A stretch of 64,000 bases of DNA, from the NCBI RefSeq assembly GCF_019973615.1, contig NZ_AP024238.1, positions 3,059,989 to 3,123,988 of the forward strand, given 5' to 3'. Positions 1-8,596 of the stretch are shown in pieces. This stretch comes from Rhodoferax lithotrophicus (lineage in GTDB: Bacteria; Pseudomonadota; Gammaproteobacteria; Burkholderiales; Burkholderiaceae_C). The stretch's first letter is position 1. Each line of letters starts with the position of its first letter. A program made the translations under genes and the position numbers. The notes below the pieces were generated by a model, which saw only the letters and a program-made list of their open reading frames with translations, did not search any database and was not told where the DNA came from.

Positions 1-53
1 ACACATTAACCATCATCTGATCTTGCAACTTGGTGTACGGTGATTCGCCTGAG

Positions 54-1565
54 TTAGTCTTCCACAAACGCCAGTTCACGGGTTTTGCGAATAGCGGGCA
101 ACAACACCAAGGCCAGTAAGGTCAGCGCTGCCAACAGCAGCCCGGCGGACAGTGGCCGGGTGGCAAACACAGTCCAGTCGCCGCGCGAAAGCAGCAAGGC
201 ACGGCGCAGGTTTTCTTCCATCATCGGTCCCAGAATAAAACCCAACAACAGAGGTGCTGGCTCCAGACCAAGCTTGATGAACAGGTAGCCGATGATGCCA
301 AACAGCCCCACCATCCAGATGTCAAACACATTGTTGTTGGTGCTGTACACCCCAATGGCGCAAAACAGCACAATGGCCGGAAACAGCCAGCGGTAAGGCA
401 CCGAAAGCAGCTTGATCCAGATGCCGATCAAAGGCAAGTTCAGCACCACCAGCATGGCATTGCCGATCCACATCGAAGCAATCAAGCCCCAGAACAACTC
501 AGGGTTGCTGGTCATGACCTGCGGACCGGGCTGGATGTTGTGAATCGTCATGGCCCCCACCATCAGCGCCATCACCGCATTGGGTGGAATACCCAAGGTG
601 AGCAGTGGAATAAACGAGGTTTGCGAGGCCGCATTGTTGGCCGCCTCGGGCGAAGCTACACCGCGGATATTGCCCTCCCCAAACAGCTCTTCACCAGGGT
701 GGAGCCTGGTTTTTTTCTCCCAGGTGTAGGCTGCAAAAGAGGCCATCACCGCACCACCACCGGGCAAAATGCCCAGGACGGACCCCAAACCCGTGCCACG
801 CAAAATGGCCGGCCACATGCGTTTGAAATCCTGCCGGGTGGGCATCAGGCCATGCACATTGGCGGTAAAAACCTCACGTGCGCTCTCCGGGTGGCTCAGA
901 TTACTGATGATTTCACCGTAGCCAAACACACCCATGGCAATCACAATAAAACCGATGCCGTCGGTCAGCTCGGGAATATCAAAACTATAGCGGGCAATGC
1001 CCGAATTCACATCGGTGCCCACCAACCCCAGCAACAAGCCCAGCAAGATCATGCCAAACGCCTTAAGCAGGTCACCCGATGCCAGTACCACTGCCCCGAC
1101 CAGTCCGAGCACCATCAACGCACAGTATTCGGACGGGCCAAACATAAACGCCACCTCGGTCAGCGGTACAGCAAATGCGGCCAATACCAGGGTGCCCACA
1201 CAACCCGCAAAAAACGAGCCAATGCCGGCTGCCGCCAAAGCAGGGCCGGCGCGGCCCTTGCGCGCCATCTGGTAGCCATCAATCACCGTCACCACAGATG
1301 AGGCTTCACCCGGCAGGTTGACCAGAATGGCGGTGGTGGAGCCACCATATTGCGCGCCGTAGTAAATCCCCGCCAACATGATCAAGGCGGCCACAGGTGG
1401 TAACGCATAGGTGGCTGGCAGCAGCATGGCAATGGTGGCCAGCGGCCCAATACCGGGCAACACCCCAATCAGGGTGCCCAACAGGCAACCAACAAACGCA
1501 TACATCAGGTTCACCGGTGTAAAAGCCACCCCAAAACCCAGAGCCAAATGGTTGAACAACTCCAT
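54..1565 (-). CDS. tctA: Tripartite tricarboxylate transporter large permease, TctA family
   Basis: This is the large (about 12 helix) membrane subunit of a tripartite tricarboxylate-type secondary transporter, which imports organic acids delivered by a periplasmic TctC/Bug protein. The 503-residue length is normal. Family signatures seen are the N-terminal GCLLGTLIGVLPGIGPLATIA stretch (split here by its GxLPGIGP core), a second LGILPGGGAVMASF stretch mid-protein and ASPEAANNAASQTSFIPLL. I chose the ATG at 1565 (MELFNH...) rather than the upstream in-frame start at 1589, because it sits 2 bases past the tctB stop. It is the downstream gene of a tctB-tctA pair. No tctC lies upstream. The substrate cannot be told from sequence. 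Confidence 0.93.
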   Translation of the reverse strand: MELFNHLALGFGVAFTPVNLMYAFVGCLLGTLIGVLPGIGPLATIAMLLPATYALPPVAALIMLAGIYYGAQYGGSTTAILVNLPGEASSVVTVIDGYQMARKGRAGPALAAAGIGSFFAGCVGTLVLAAFAVPLTEVAFMFGPSEYCALMVLGLVGAVVLASGDLLKAFGMILLGLLLGLVGTDVNSGIARYSFDIPELTDGIGFIVIAMGVFGYGEIISNLSHPESAREVFTANVHGLMPTRQDFKRMWPAILRGTGLGSVLGILPGGGAVMASFAAYTWEKKTRLHPGEELFGEGNIRGVASPEAANNAASQTSFIPLLTLGIPPNAVMALMVGAMTIHNIQPGPQVMTSNPELFWGLIASMWIGNAMLVVLNLPLIGIWIKLLSVPYRWLFPAIVLFCAIGVYSTNNNVFDIWMVGLFGIIGYLFIKLGLEPAPLLLGFILGPMMEENLRRALLLSRGDWTVFATRPLSAGLLLAALTLLALVLLPAIRKTRELAFVED

Positions 1566-1567
1566 CT

Positions 1568-2047
1568 TCAAGCTCCCAGCACCGGCCACACCGGCAACTG
1601 CAATTTCAACAGCAACACAAACGCCCCATAGCTCAAAACCGCCAATGCGGTGGCCAGCAACAGCGCTTCTTTCAAAATAAATTGCTCACCGGCCAGGCAA
1701 GAAACCAGGGTCAGCGCATAAATGCCCACCATCAAGCCCAACGGTGGCAGATGCAACACCGGCAAGCCTGCCAGCGACACGCCAAACAGCAGATTGGCCG
1801 AAATAATGGCCACCAAAGGCTTCCACGCCCAGGAGCCCATGGCCTCCCCCTTGTCAGTTGCCAGCACAGCACGCAGCATCAGGATGCCGCCCAGCAAGGC
1901 CAACAACACCCCCAGCAACAGCGGAAAATAACCTGGCCCCATGCGGGCACTGGTACCTACCTGATAGTCAATGGCCCCCCAGGCAAAAGCGCCACCCAGC
2001 AGGGCAAACAGCAAACCTGCGTAAAAGTCTTTGGTATTTTTCATCAA
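1568..2047 (-). CDS. tctB: Tripartite tricarboxylate transporter small permease, TctB family
   Basis: Small four-helix membrane subunit partner of TctA. The protein is 159 residues, with a first hydrophobic helix after MKNTKDFYAG, the family-typical MGPGYFP motif near residue 36, and three further hydrophobic stretches to the C-terminus. The stop codon lies 2 bases before the tctA start, so the two subunits are very likely translated together. Directly upstream (13 bp) is the end of a GspE-like gene, so the usual preceding tctC is absent. The function call is by family and by pairing with TctA. Confidence 0.88.
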   Translation of the reverse strand: MMKNTKDFYAGLLFALLGGAFAWGAIDYQVGTSARMGPGYFPLLLGVLLALLGGILMLRAVLATDKGEAMGSWAWKPLVAIISANLLFGVSLAGLPVLHLPPLGLMVGIYALTLVSCLAGEQFILKEALLLATALAVLSYGAFVLLLKLQLPVWPVLGA

Positions 2048-2060
2048 GCCAACACGTGAT

Positions 2061-3845
2061 TCAAGTCAAAGGTGGTGTGCTGGAAAGAACTTCCTCCAGC
2101 ACGGTAAGCCCTTCAGCCACCCGCAAGGCCCCGGCCAGGCGCAATGGGCGCATGCCGTCGTGGATGGCTTGCCGTTTGAGTGCATCGGCATTGGGCTCCC
2201 GGGTGATTTTTTCCTTGAATGCCTCCGACACCACCAGCAACTCATACAAACCCATGCGTCCCTGGAACCCGGTCATGCGGCAATCCACACAGCCCACGGC
2301 TTTGAACGGTTTGTAGGGGCCGTTGAGCTGCCAGGGCTTGACCACCTCGGCCAGCGCCTCGCGTGTGGCTGCCGGGTCAGCCACCTTGCATTGCTTGCAC
2401 AGGGTACGCACCAAGCGCTGCGCCAGTACACCCAACAAGGTGGCATTGATCAGATAAGACGGCACCCCCAGCTCCAGCAAACGCGTGACGGCACTCGGCG
2501 CATCATTGGTGTGCAGGGTTGAAAACACCAGATGCCCGGTCAGGGCCGCCTGCACGGCCATTTCAGCCGTGGCGTGGTCGCGGATTTCACCCACCATGAT
2601 GATGTCGGGGTCTTGCCGCATCAAGGCACGCAAACCTTCAGGAAAACCAAAGTCGAGTTGCGGCTGCACCTGAGTCTGGTTGAAGGAGGGTTCGATCATT
2701 TCGATCGGGTCTTCCACCGTGCTGACATTCACCTCTTCGGTGGCCACACGCTTCAGGGTGGAATACAGCGTGGTGGTTTTACCTGACCCGGTCGGGCCGG
2801 TCACCAGAATAATGCCGTTGGGACGCTTGACCAAAGCCTCCCAGCGCTGCGCGTCATGGGCCGAGAAGCCCAAAGCACTTAAGTCTTTAACGGTGGTGTC
2901 AGGGTCAAAAATACGCATCACCATCTTTTCACCAAACGCCGTAGGCAGGGTCGAGATACGCATTTCGATCTCATTACCACCAGGGTTACGCGTCTTGATG
3001 CGGCCATCCTGCGGGCGGCGTTTTTCCACCACGTCCATGCGCCCAAGCAACTTGATGCGGGCCGTCATGGCCACCAGCACGCCCATGGGCATCTGGTAAA
3101 CCGGGTGTAACACACCGTCAATACGGAAACGGATCACCCCCTGCTCGCGCCGCGGCTCCAGGTGGATGTCGCTGGCGCGCTGGTCAAAAGCGTATTGCCA
3201 GAGCCAGTCCACCACCTGCACCACGCTTTGGTCATTGGCATCCAGCTGCTTGTTGGTCTTGCCCAACTCCACCAACTGCTCAAAACTAGAGCCCGCGTTG
3301 TTGCCACTTTTAGCAGCAGCGCGCACCGACTTGGCCAAGGCAAAAAATTCGGCGGTATAGCGAGTGATGTCTTGCGGATTGGCCAGCACCCGGCGCACAC
3401 TGCGCCGACTTTGGCGCTCGACCTCGGCCACCCAGTCAATCAAAAACGGTTCAGCCGTGGCCACTACCAGTTCATGAGGTGTCACCTGCACCGGCAGGAT
3501 TTTGTGGCGTTCCGCATACACCGCGCTCATCGCATCGGCCACCTTGCCCACATCGACCTTCAGCGGGTCAATACGCAAATAACCCAGGTCACAACGCTTG
3601 GCCAACCACTGGGTCAGTGCGTCAATGTCCATCGGCTTGTCATCACTGGCACGGTGCACCACCACACTGGCCAAACGCACCAGCGGATGCTGCACACTTT
3701 CAGCCTGGGCACAGCGGGTGTGAATACGTTGCCCTTCCTCGGCCGTGATCTCGCCGTCTTGCTGCAACCAACGCACCAATCGGCGCCAATCCAGCGGCCC
3801 ATTAACCTCAGAGGAGTGATGCTTGGGGCTGGCGGTGTGGCTCAT
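2061..3845 (-). CDS. GspE/PulE-type secretion or pilus ATPase
   Basis: Hexameric traffic ATPase of the type II secretion/type IV pilus superfamily, which powers pseudopilus assembly at the inner membrane. The N-terminal third matches the GspE N-terminal (MshEN-like) domain. The C-terminal half has Walker A GPTGSGKTTTLYSTL, the Asp box with LRQDPD-type sequence (LMRQDPDIIMVGEIRD), the His box HTNDAPSAVTRLLELG, and a tetracysteine zinc site (CKQC ... CVDC). I used the ATG at 3845, which overlaps the upstream methyltransferase stop by 4 bases (ATGA). The upstream extension to 3896 lies inside that gene. No other secretion gene is adjacent, so it is an orphan here. GspE versus PilB-like assignment is open. 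Confidence 0.88.
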   Translation of the reverse strand: MSHTASPKHHSSEVNGPLDWRRLVRWLQQDGEITAEEGQRIHTRCAQAESVQHPLVRLASVVVHRASDDKPMDIDALTQWLAKRCDLGYLRIDPLKVDVGKVADAMSAVYAERHKILPVQVTPHELVVATAEPFLIDWVAEVERQSRRSVRRVLANPQDITRYTAEFFALAKSVRAAAKSGNNAGSSFEQLVELGKTNKQLDANDQSVVQVVDWLWQYAFDQRASDIHLEPRREQGVIRFRIDGVLHPVYQMPMGVLVAMTARIKLLGRMDVVEKRRPQDGRIKTRNPGGNEIEMRISTLPTAFGEKMVMRIFDPDTTVKDLSALGFSAHDAQRWEALVKRPNGIILVTGPTGSGKTTTLYSTLKRVATEEVNVSTVEDPIEMIEPSFNQTQVQPQLDFGFPEGLRALMRQDPDIIMVGEIRDHATAEMAVQAALTGHLVFSTLHTNDAPSAVTRLLELGVPSYLINATLLGVLAQRLVRTLCKQCKVADPAATREALAEVVKPWQLNGPYKPFKAVGCVDCRMTGFQGRMGLYELLVVSEAFKEKITREPNADALKRQAIHDGMRPLRLAGALRVAEGLTVLEEVLSSTPPLT

Positions 3846-4624
3846 GACAGCATGGGCTTGAACACCCGTACCCATTTGCTGGCAGGCAAACCCCATTTGG
3901 TTTCAATCAACTCGGCACGCGCCATCAACAACTCACGTTTGGGGCGACTCGGTGTGTGCTGGGCCAGCACCACCGTATTACCTTCGCGGGTGGGTTTGAA
4001 GGCCCAAATGGCCTCTTTGCCAAAGGCCGCCGACATTTTTTCCACACTGCGCGCAAAGCTGGAAGCCCGGCCAAACAGGTTCACAGTCATACAGCCCTCA
4101 GGGGTGAGCAAGCGGCGACAGTGGTTGTAGAACGGCAAGCTGTCAAGCACCGGGGCGGCGGCTTCATGGTCATACAGATCCACCTGCAGGGCATCCACCG
4201 TGCCAAACCACTTGGGGTTCTGGATTTCCTCGGCGGCATCGGCCAGCACCACTTGCATGCGGGTGTTTTCAGCGGGCAGTTTGAACCAGCCACGGCACGC
4301 CACCAGCACCTGCGGGTTGAGCTCAATGGCGGTGGTTTTCATGCGCAGCTCTTTGTGGCAAAACTTGGTGAGTGAACCGGCACCCAGGCCAAGTTGCAGC
4401 GCTTGTCGGTCTTTGACCGATTCAGGCGGCACAAACAGCAGCCAGGCCATCATGCGCTGAATGTATTCGTGCACCAAGGCATTGGGTGCGTCCAGGTACA
4501 TCGAACCCTGAATCCATTCGGAACCCAGGTGCAGGTGGCGCACCGGGCCGTCATCAGAGAAATTCACTTCGGGGAGTTGGGGGGTATTTTTTTTCAAGAT
4601 GCGGGGGATTATCGCCAATGGCAC
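3842..4624 (-). CDS. Spermidine synthase-like Rossmann methyltransferase-fold protein
   Basis: A 260-residue soluble protein of the spermidine synthase/SAM-binding family. The nucleotide-binding loop LGLGAGSLTKF is near residue 103, followed by an acidic strand end (AIELNP), an LADA segment and a VDALQVDLYD strand typical of the fold. The usual spermidine-synthase decarboxy-SAM and polyamine sites are not clearly conserved, so the substrate is unknown. The start codon is a GTG at 4624; a TTG two codons later is an alternative. The gene overlaps the following GspE-like gene by four bases, so the two are translationally coupled, which is curious given their unrelated families. Confidence 0.75.
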   Translation of the reverse strand: MPLAIIPRILKKNTPQLPEVNFSDDGPVRHLHLGSEWIQGSMYLDAPNALVHEYIQRMMAWLLFVPPESVKDRQALQLGLGAGSLTKFCHKELRMKTTAIELNPQVLVACRGWFKLPAENTRMQVVLADAAEEIQNPKWFGTVDALQVDLYDHEAAAPVLDSLPFYNHCRRLLTPEGCMTVNLFGRASSFARSVEKMSAAFGKEAIWAFKPTREGNTVVLAQHTPSRPKRELLMARAELIETKWGLPASKWVRVFKPMLS

Positions 4625-4654
4625 ACCACCCCCGCCAAGCCCGCAGCAGCGAGT

Positions 4655-5257
4655 TCACAGCAGCCCGGCAGCAGCCACGACGGCGCGCCAGGCCTCAAGT
4701 TTGCGCTCAAACCCCCAACTGGCATTGGCCGGACTGGTGGATGGCAGCTTGTACACCGGCAACACCGTGTCTGTTGAACCAACCAGCTGATTTGCCGCCT
4801 CCGCGTCCACCGCCCCCATGAGGGCAACATGCGAAGCCCTGAGCGGACTCAGGCCATGGATGACATGGCGGGCGTGGCGAAAGCTCTCACCACCGTTATG
4901 GGCAATGGCCCGCAATTGCGGACAACTGGCCAACAGACGGGCAAAGTCGTTCACCTCGGGCTTGCGAATGGCGGCATCCAGACTGCCCTGGCGCTCGCAG
5001 GAGGCATACACGTCCCACACACCCAGGCCATGGTCAAGCAGCCATTGACTCCGTTTTTCATAGCTATCTACGCTTATCAGACTTGGGCTTGATGGCCAAA
5101 TGGCTTGCAAAATCTTCCAGAACTGGTTTTGCGGATGGGCATAGTACTGCTGGCGTGCCAGTGAGGTCACACTGGGAAAACTGCCCAGCACCAGCAGTTG
5201 TGTGCGGCTGTCCACGATGGGTGGCAAACCATACAGGCGGGTGGATTCTGTGGGCAT
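4655..5257 (-). CDS. DNA-deoxyinosine (hypoxanthine)/uracil glycosylase family protein
   Basis: Predicted monofunctional DNA glycosylase of the uracil-DNA-glycosylase superfamily, hypoxanthine-DNA glycosylase branch, which removes deaminated bases in base-excision repair. The protein has 200 residues, usual for the family. Visible motifs are LVLGSFPSVTSLARQQYYAHPQNQFW near the N-terminus (the GSFPS loop and the YAHPQNQFW substrate loop) and a C-terminal VYKLPSTSPANASW segment carrying the LPSTSPAN motif. Residues around 50-62 (SPSLISVDSYEK) are encoded by a copy of the dispersed 35-bp repeat, in a place where length variation should be tolerated. It precedes nothing obviously functional; tatD starts its 3' end 3 bp upstream. 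Confidence 0.82.
   Translation of the reverse strand: MPTESTRLYGLPPIVDSRTQLLVLGSFPSVTSLARQQYYAHPQNQFWKILQAIWPSSPSLISVDSYEKRSQWLLDHGLGVWDVYASCERQGSLDAAIRKPEVNDFARLLASCPQLRAIAHNGGESFRHARHVIHGLSPLRASHVALMGAVDAEAANQLVGSTDTVLPVYKLPSTSPANASWGFERKLEAWRAVVAAAGLL
5061..5095 (+). repeat. Dispersed 35-bp palindromic element, copy 1 (inside glycosylase gene)
   Basis: Left half TAGCTATCTACGC, seven variable bases, right half ACTTGGGCTTGATGG. A T-rich run precedes it. It is read in frame on the opposite strand as part of the glycosylase. Compare the family consensus: TAGCTGCTTGCGC, 7 bases, ATAAGCGCTAGAGCC. Confidence 0.55.
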
Positions 5258-5260
5258 GGC

Positions 5261-6145
5261 TCAAATCGGGAGCAGTGCACGCAGCCGCGGTAAAGCATCC
5301 AGGGCATTGGCCGTGGTAACCGCGGCCAATGCCTCTGGGCTGATGCCACGCAAGGCCGCCAGCTCGGCACCGATGCGGGGCAATTCGGCGGGTGAATTGA
5401 TGCCCTGCGCTTCACCTGCAGCACGTTGTTGCGCCGTTTTATACAGCCAGTGCGGCGGCATGTCGGGGGAGTCGGTCTCCAGCACCATGGCCTTCAGCGG
5501 CAAACTGGCCGCCAGACGGCGCAGTTGCTGGGCCCGCTCAAAGGTCATTGCGCCACCAAAACCGAGTTTGAGGCCCATCTCCATCAAGGCCTGGGCTTGC
5601 TGGTGGCTGCCGTTGAAGGCGTGGGCAATGCCATGCCATACCTGAGCCGACGCTGCAGACGATCTCCGCGTTGGAAGGCCGCCCACGCTGCGCAAGCCCT
5701 TGAGGACCTGATCCACCGAGCGGCGTGAATGCAGCACCACCGGCAAACCATGTCGACGCGCCAGTTGGAGCTGTGTCAGGTAAAAGTGCTGTTGACGCTC
5801 ACGCAAAGGGCTCACACACAGTTCAGGCACAAAATAATCCAGCCCGATTTCACCCACCGCGACCAGGCGGGGATCGTCACGGTATTGGGTCAAGGCTGCA
5901 TCCAGCCGATCCAGGTCATCCGGCTGGGCCTGCGCCACGTACAACGGGTGGATACCCAGGCAATAGCTGTCACCGCTGGCATGGGCCAAGGCGCGCACGG
6001 CCTCAAAGTTGGCAACTTCCACCGCTGGAAGCACGCAGTGCGCTACATGATTTATAGCTGCTTGCGCACGTACCACTTGCCCTGAAGGCCTAAATTCTTG
6101 TGCATCCAGATGGCAATGGGTGTCAACCCAGATCACTTTGGTCAT
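5261..6145 (-). CDS. TatD family metal-dependent hydrolase
   Basis: Metal-dependent hydrolase of the TatD/YcfH amidohydrolase family (TIM barrel). These have 3'-5' exonuclease activity on DNA in characterised members. Seen: the metal-binding DTHCHLD motif within the first 15 residues, VGEIGLDYF, HSRRS, HAFNGS and the final metal aspartate in ETDSPDMPP. Length 294 residues, slightly longer than usual (about 260), partly due to an N-terminal insertion around residues 18-32 that is encoded by the dispersed 35-bp repeat. I chose the ATG at 6145; the in-frame codon at 6151 is TTG. It lies 12 bp downstream of the binding-protein gene. Confidence 0.9.
   Translation of the reverse strand: MTKVIWVDTHCHLDAQEFRPSGQVVRAQAAINHVAHCVLPAVEVANFEAVRALAHASGDSYCLGIHPLYVAQAQPDDLDRLDAALTQYRDDPRLVAVGEIGLDYFVPELCVSPLRERQQHFYLTQLQLARRHGLPVVLHSRRSVDQVLKGLRSVGGLPTRRSSAASAQVWHGIAHAFNGSHQQAQALMEMGLKLGFGGAMTFERAQQLRRLAASLPLKAMVLETDSPDMPPHWLYKTAQQRAAGEAQGINSPAELPRIGAELAALRGISPEALAAVTTANALDALPRLRALLPI
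6055..6089 (+). repeat. Dispersed 35-bp palindromic element, copy 2 (inside tatD-family gene)
   Basis: Left half TAGCTGCTTGCGC is identical to consensus, preceded by a T-rich run; right half ACTTGCCCTGAAGGC is diverged. It is translated in frame, antisense, as part of the RPSGQVVRAQAAIN segment of the hydrolase, between the DTHCHLD motif and the first helix. Confidence 0.7.
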
Positions 6146-6157
6146 GGGCAAAAAACA

Positions 6158-7366
6158 CTATTTTTTACGCTGTACAAACAGATTTTTGGTTTTGTCTTCC
6201 GGGTAGGCAAAGGTGACTGCGCCATTTTTGACCATGCCCATGACCAGCATGTTGGAACTGACGGCATCTTTGTCCTCTTTGGTAAACGGCTGCTGATGGG
6301 TCGCGGTCACACCGTAATAGATGCGCGGAATATTTTCCAGGGCCGCCTTGACGGAAGGTCCGGACAGGTCGGCATTGCGAATACCCAGCACGGCATAGGT
6401 CAAGAGATACACCGTGTCATAGGCTTGTGCGGCAGCCATCGGCACGCTGATTCTGGTCACTTTGTATTTGCGTCCATAAGCACTTAAAAAGGCCCGGCGA
6501 CGTTCGTTGCTGGGCTCGGCAATGAAGGTTTGTGCCATCAAGGCTCCTTCAGCAGCCTCTTTGGCCCCGTCAATAAAAAAGGGAAACGACAGCGGCCAGG
6601 CCCCCACTTGCGGCACTTTCCAGCCCAAGGCTTGCCGATCACGTGCAATGACGGCATTTTCTGGCCCAACGGTATAGCTGAAGATCACCTGCGCCCCCGC
6701 AGTTTGCGCCGCCTTGAGTTCACTGCTCAGGTCTTTGACACCCAGAGCAAACCGCGCCACATGGGCCGGTTTGAGGTTTTTGGCGGCCAGCGCCTTGATC
6801 ACGTCATTCAGGCCGGCCTCTCCATATGCCGTGGTGTCGGCAAACACCGCCACCTTGGTCCAGCCGCGCGAGACGATATCCTCCACCACAAAAGGGGCCT
6901 GAATGGCATCACGCGCCGAGGTACGAAAAATGTAGCTCTCTGGTGCCGGATATTTTTCGGTGATGGGGGTTCCGGTAGCACATGGCACGATCAGCGGTGT
7001 TTTGGAATTCTGAAACACATCCAGTGATTTCATGGCTACACCGGTGTTGCAAAAACCCACCGTGGCGGTGACCTTTTCAGTCACCAGCTCTTTGGACCTC
7101 GCCAGCCCCACATCAGGCACCCCCGTGTCGTCCTTAATGATCAGCTCAAGTGGCCGCCCCATATAACCACCAGCGGCATTAATTTCATCCACCGCCAGTT
7201 TGGCCCCGTTGAGCATGGGGACACCAAAGTCTGCCGAAGGCCCGGTCAACGGCCCGATCCAGCCAATACGCACCGGATCAGCCGCCAGGGCACTGGTGCA
7301 GGCCATGACCAAACCCAAACCGAACAACCATCCACTCACCACACGCTTGCTTGCCAACCGCTTCAT
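6158..7366 (-). CDS. ABC transporter substrate-binding protein, branched-chain amino acid (LivJ/K) type
   Basis: Periplasmic solute receptor of the Leu/Ile/Val-binding (Peripla_BP_6) family. The 402-residue protein starts with a Sec signal peptide (KR-rich start, hydrophobic core, cleavage after TSALA), followed by the family opening VRIGWIGPLTGPSADFG and INAAGGYMGRPLELI. No permease or ATPase genes are nearby, so it is either an orphan receptor or works with a transporter encoded elsewhere. The ligand is not predictable; members bind amino acids, amides, urea or aromatic acids. The ATG at 7366 has a GGAAA ribosome site just upstream. Confidence 0.88.
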   Translation of the reverse strand: MKRLASKRVVSGWLFGLGLVMACTSALAADPVRIGWIGPLTGPSADFGVPMLNGAKLAVDEINAAGGYMGRPLELIIKDDTGVPDVGLARSKELVTEKVTATVGFCNTGVAMKSLDVFQNSKTPLIVPCATGTPITEKYPAPESYIFRTSARDAIQAPFVVEDIVSRGWTKVAVFADTTAYGEAGLNDVIKALAAKNLKPAHVARFALGVKDLSSELKAAQTAGAQVIFSYTVGPENAVIARDRQALGWKVPQVGAWPLSFPFFIDGAKEAAEGALMAQTFIAEPSNERRRAFLSAYGRKYKVTRISVPMAAAQAYDTVYLLTYAVLGIRNADLSGPSVKAALENIPRIYYGVTATHQQPFTKEDKDAVSSNMLVMGMVKNGAVTFAYPEDKTKNLFVQRKK

Positions 7367-7473
7367 TGGATTTCCAATCTAAAAAGACAACCGGCAAGCA
7401 TAAGGTTGCGCCAGTCCAGCGGCGTGCGCGTTAACCCTTACCCGGCCCCAATTTCAGATGGATTGGATTGGGT

Positions 7474-7851
7474 TTAGCGGGTTAAAAATGCCGCCAATGC
7501 GGCATCTTCAACTGGCACATGGCGGGTAGCCCAGTCTTTCATCAGCTCCGCAATGGCGGGTTTGTTCATATAACCCTTGCCCACATCCATGCTGCGCCCA
7601 ATCAAGTGATCCAAGAGCAATTGGTGCTGCGCCATGTGTGCCTGCATGTCTGGAAAGTTGACTCGACGCATCAACGCCTCTTCACGCTCGAATTGCAGCC
7701 GGGCTTGTTTACACAGTGCCACGATCACCGGACGCAGCACCGTCAAATCGTCGGAGGCCAGAAACTCGTTGGTCAACGCAAACAGTTTTTCTCGAACGGC
7801 ATCCACCTCCACGTCATTCATTTTGTAACTATCCAACCACTCCAGCTTCAT
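7474..7851 (-). CDS. Bacteriohemerythrin-like protein with degenerate di-iron site
   Basis: A 125-residue four-helix hemerythrin-domain protein. Family landmarks are W5, the EREEALM segment, HMAQH (H72, H76) and HVPVED (H111, D116). Of the seven canonical ligands, H72, H76, H111, D116 and E57 are present, but the first histidine is Arg (R20) and the histidine of the HFxxEE motif is Gln (Q53). In known hemerythrins these two histidines belong to the same iron, so one iron site is probably lost. It starts 28 bp downstream of lolD, with an AAGGGG ribosome site. Oxygen binding of the normal kind is doubtful. Confidence 0.8.
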   Translation of the reverse strand: MKLEWLDSYKMNDVEVDAVREKLFALTNEFLASDDLTVLRPVIVALCKQARLQFEREEALMRRVNFPDMQAHMAQHQLLLDHLIGRSMDVGKGYMNKPAIAELMKDWATRHVPVEDAALAAFLTR

Positions 7852-7879
7852 CTTGTACCCCTTAAGAAAACACCAGAAA

Positions 7880-8596
7880 TCAATCGTTCACAACAGATCC
7901 TGCCGCCGACAACTTGCCCTGCACCAAGGTGTACTGGCGCGCACAACGCGCCGCCAGGGTGGCATCGTGCGTCACCACCACAAAGGCTGTGCCCTGGGTA
8001 CGGGCCAGTTCCAGCATCAAATCAAACACCCCGTGTGCGGTGCTGCGATCCAGGTTACCGGTGGGCTCATCGGCCAGCACACAAGCGGGTTGCGTCACCA
8101 GGGCACGGGCAATCGCCACGCGCTGGCGCTCACCCCCCGAGAGTTCTGCCGGACGATGCTGCAACCGGCCTGCCAAACCCACGCTTGCTAACATTTTAGT
8201 AGCTACTTGCGCCGCATTTGCATGATCCATACGCCGAATCCATAGTGGCATAGCCACATTATCCAGGGCACTGAATTCTGGTAACAAGTGGTGAAACTGG
8301 TAGACAAAACCCAAGTGCTGGTTGCGCAAGCGGCCTTGGGTGGCGGCATTTTTTTGTGCCAGATCTTGCCCCAGCAACATCACCGAACCGCTGGTGGGGG
8401 CATCCAGCCCGCCCAGCAAATGCAGCAAGGTGCTTTTGCCCGAGCCGGAAGCCCCAACAATGGCCAGCGTATCACCGGCGTGCACATCCAGGTCAACACC
8501 CTGCAGCACGGTCACGTCCAGTCGCCCCTCGGTGAAACGCTTGGTCAGTCCACGTGCGCTCAGCACCAGCTTCAGATTCATGTCTTGATTATTCAT
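7880..8596 (-). CDS. lolD: Lipoprotein-releasing system ATPase LolD
   Basis: ATPase of the LolCDE complex, which extracts outer-membrane lipoproteins from the inner membrane and hands them to LolA. In order: Walker [17 protein letters not shown], LolD-typical [19 protein letters not shown], signature [15 protein letters not shown], Walker [12 protein letters not shown] and H-loop VVTHD. I chose ATG 8596 ([10 protein letters not shown]), which overlaps the permease gene end by 8 bp. An internal ATG five codons later is possible. Residues [13 protein letters not shown] in the helical subdomain are encoded by a copy of the dispersed repeat. Confidence 0.92.
   Translation of the reverse strand: MNNQDMNLKLVLSARGLTKRFTEGRLDVTVLQGVDLDVHAGDTLAIVGASGSGKSTLLHLLGGLDAPTSGSVMLLGQDLAQKNAATQGRLRNQHLGFVYQFHHLLPEFSALDNVAMPLWIRRMDHANAAQVATKMLASVGLAGRLQHRPAELSGGERQRVAIARALVTQPACVLADEPTGNLDRSTAHGVFDLMLELARTQGTAFVVVTHDATLAARCARQYTLVQGKLSAAGSVVND
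8200..8234 (+). repeat. Dispersed 35-bp palindromic element, copy 3 (inside lolD)
   Basis: Left half TAGCTACTTGCGC differs from consensus by one base and is preceded by ATTTTAG; the right half GCATGATCCATACGC is poorly conserved. It is translated in frame on the minus strand within LolD. Confidence 0.5.
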
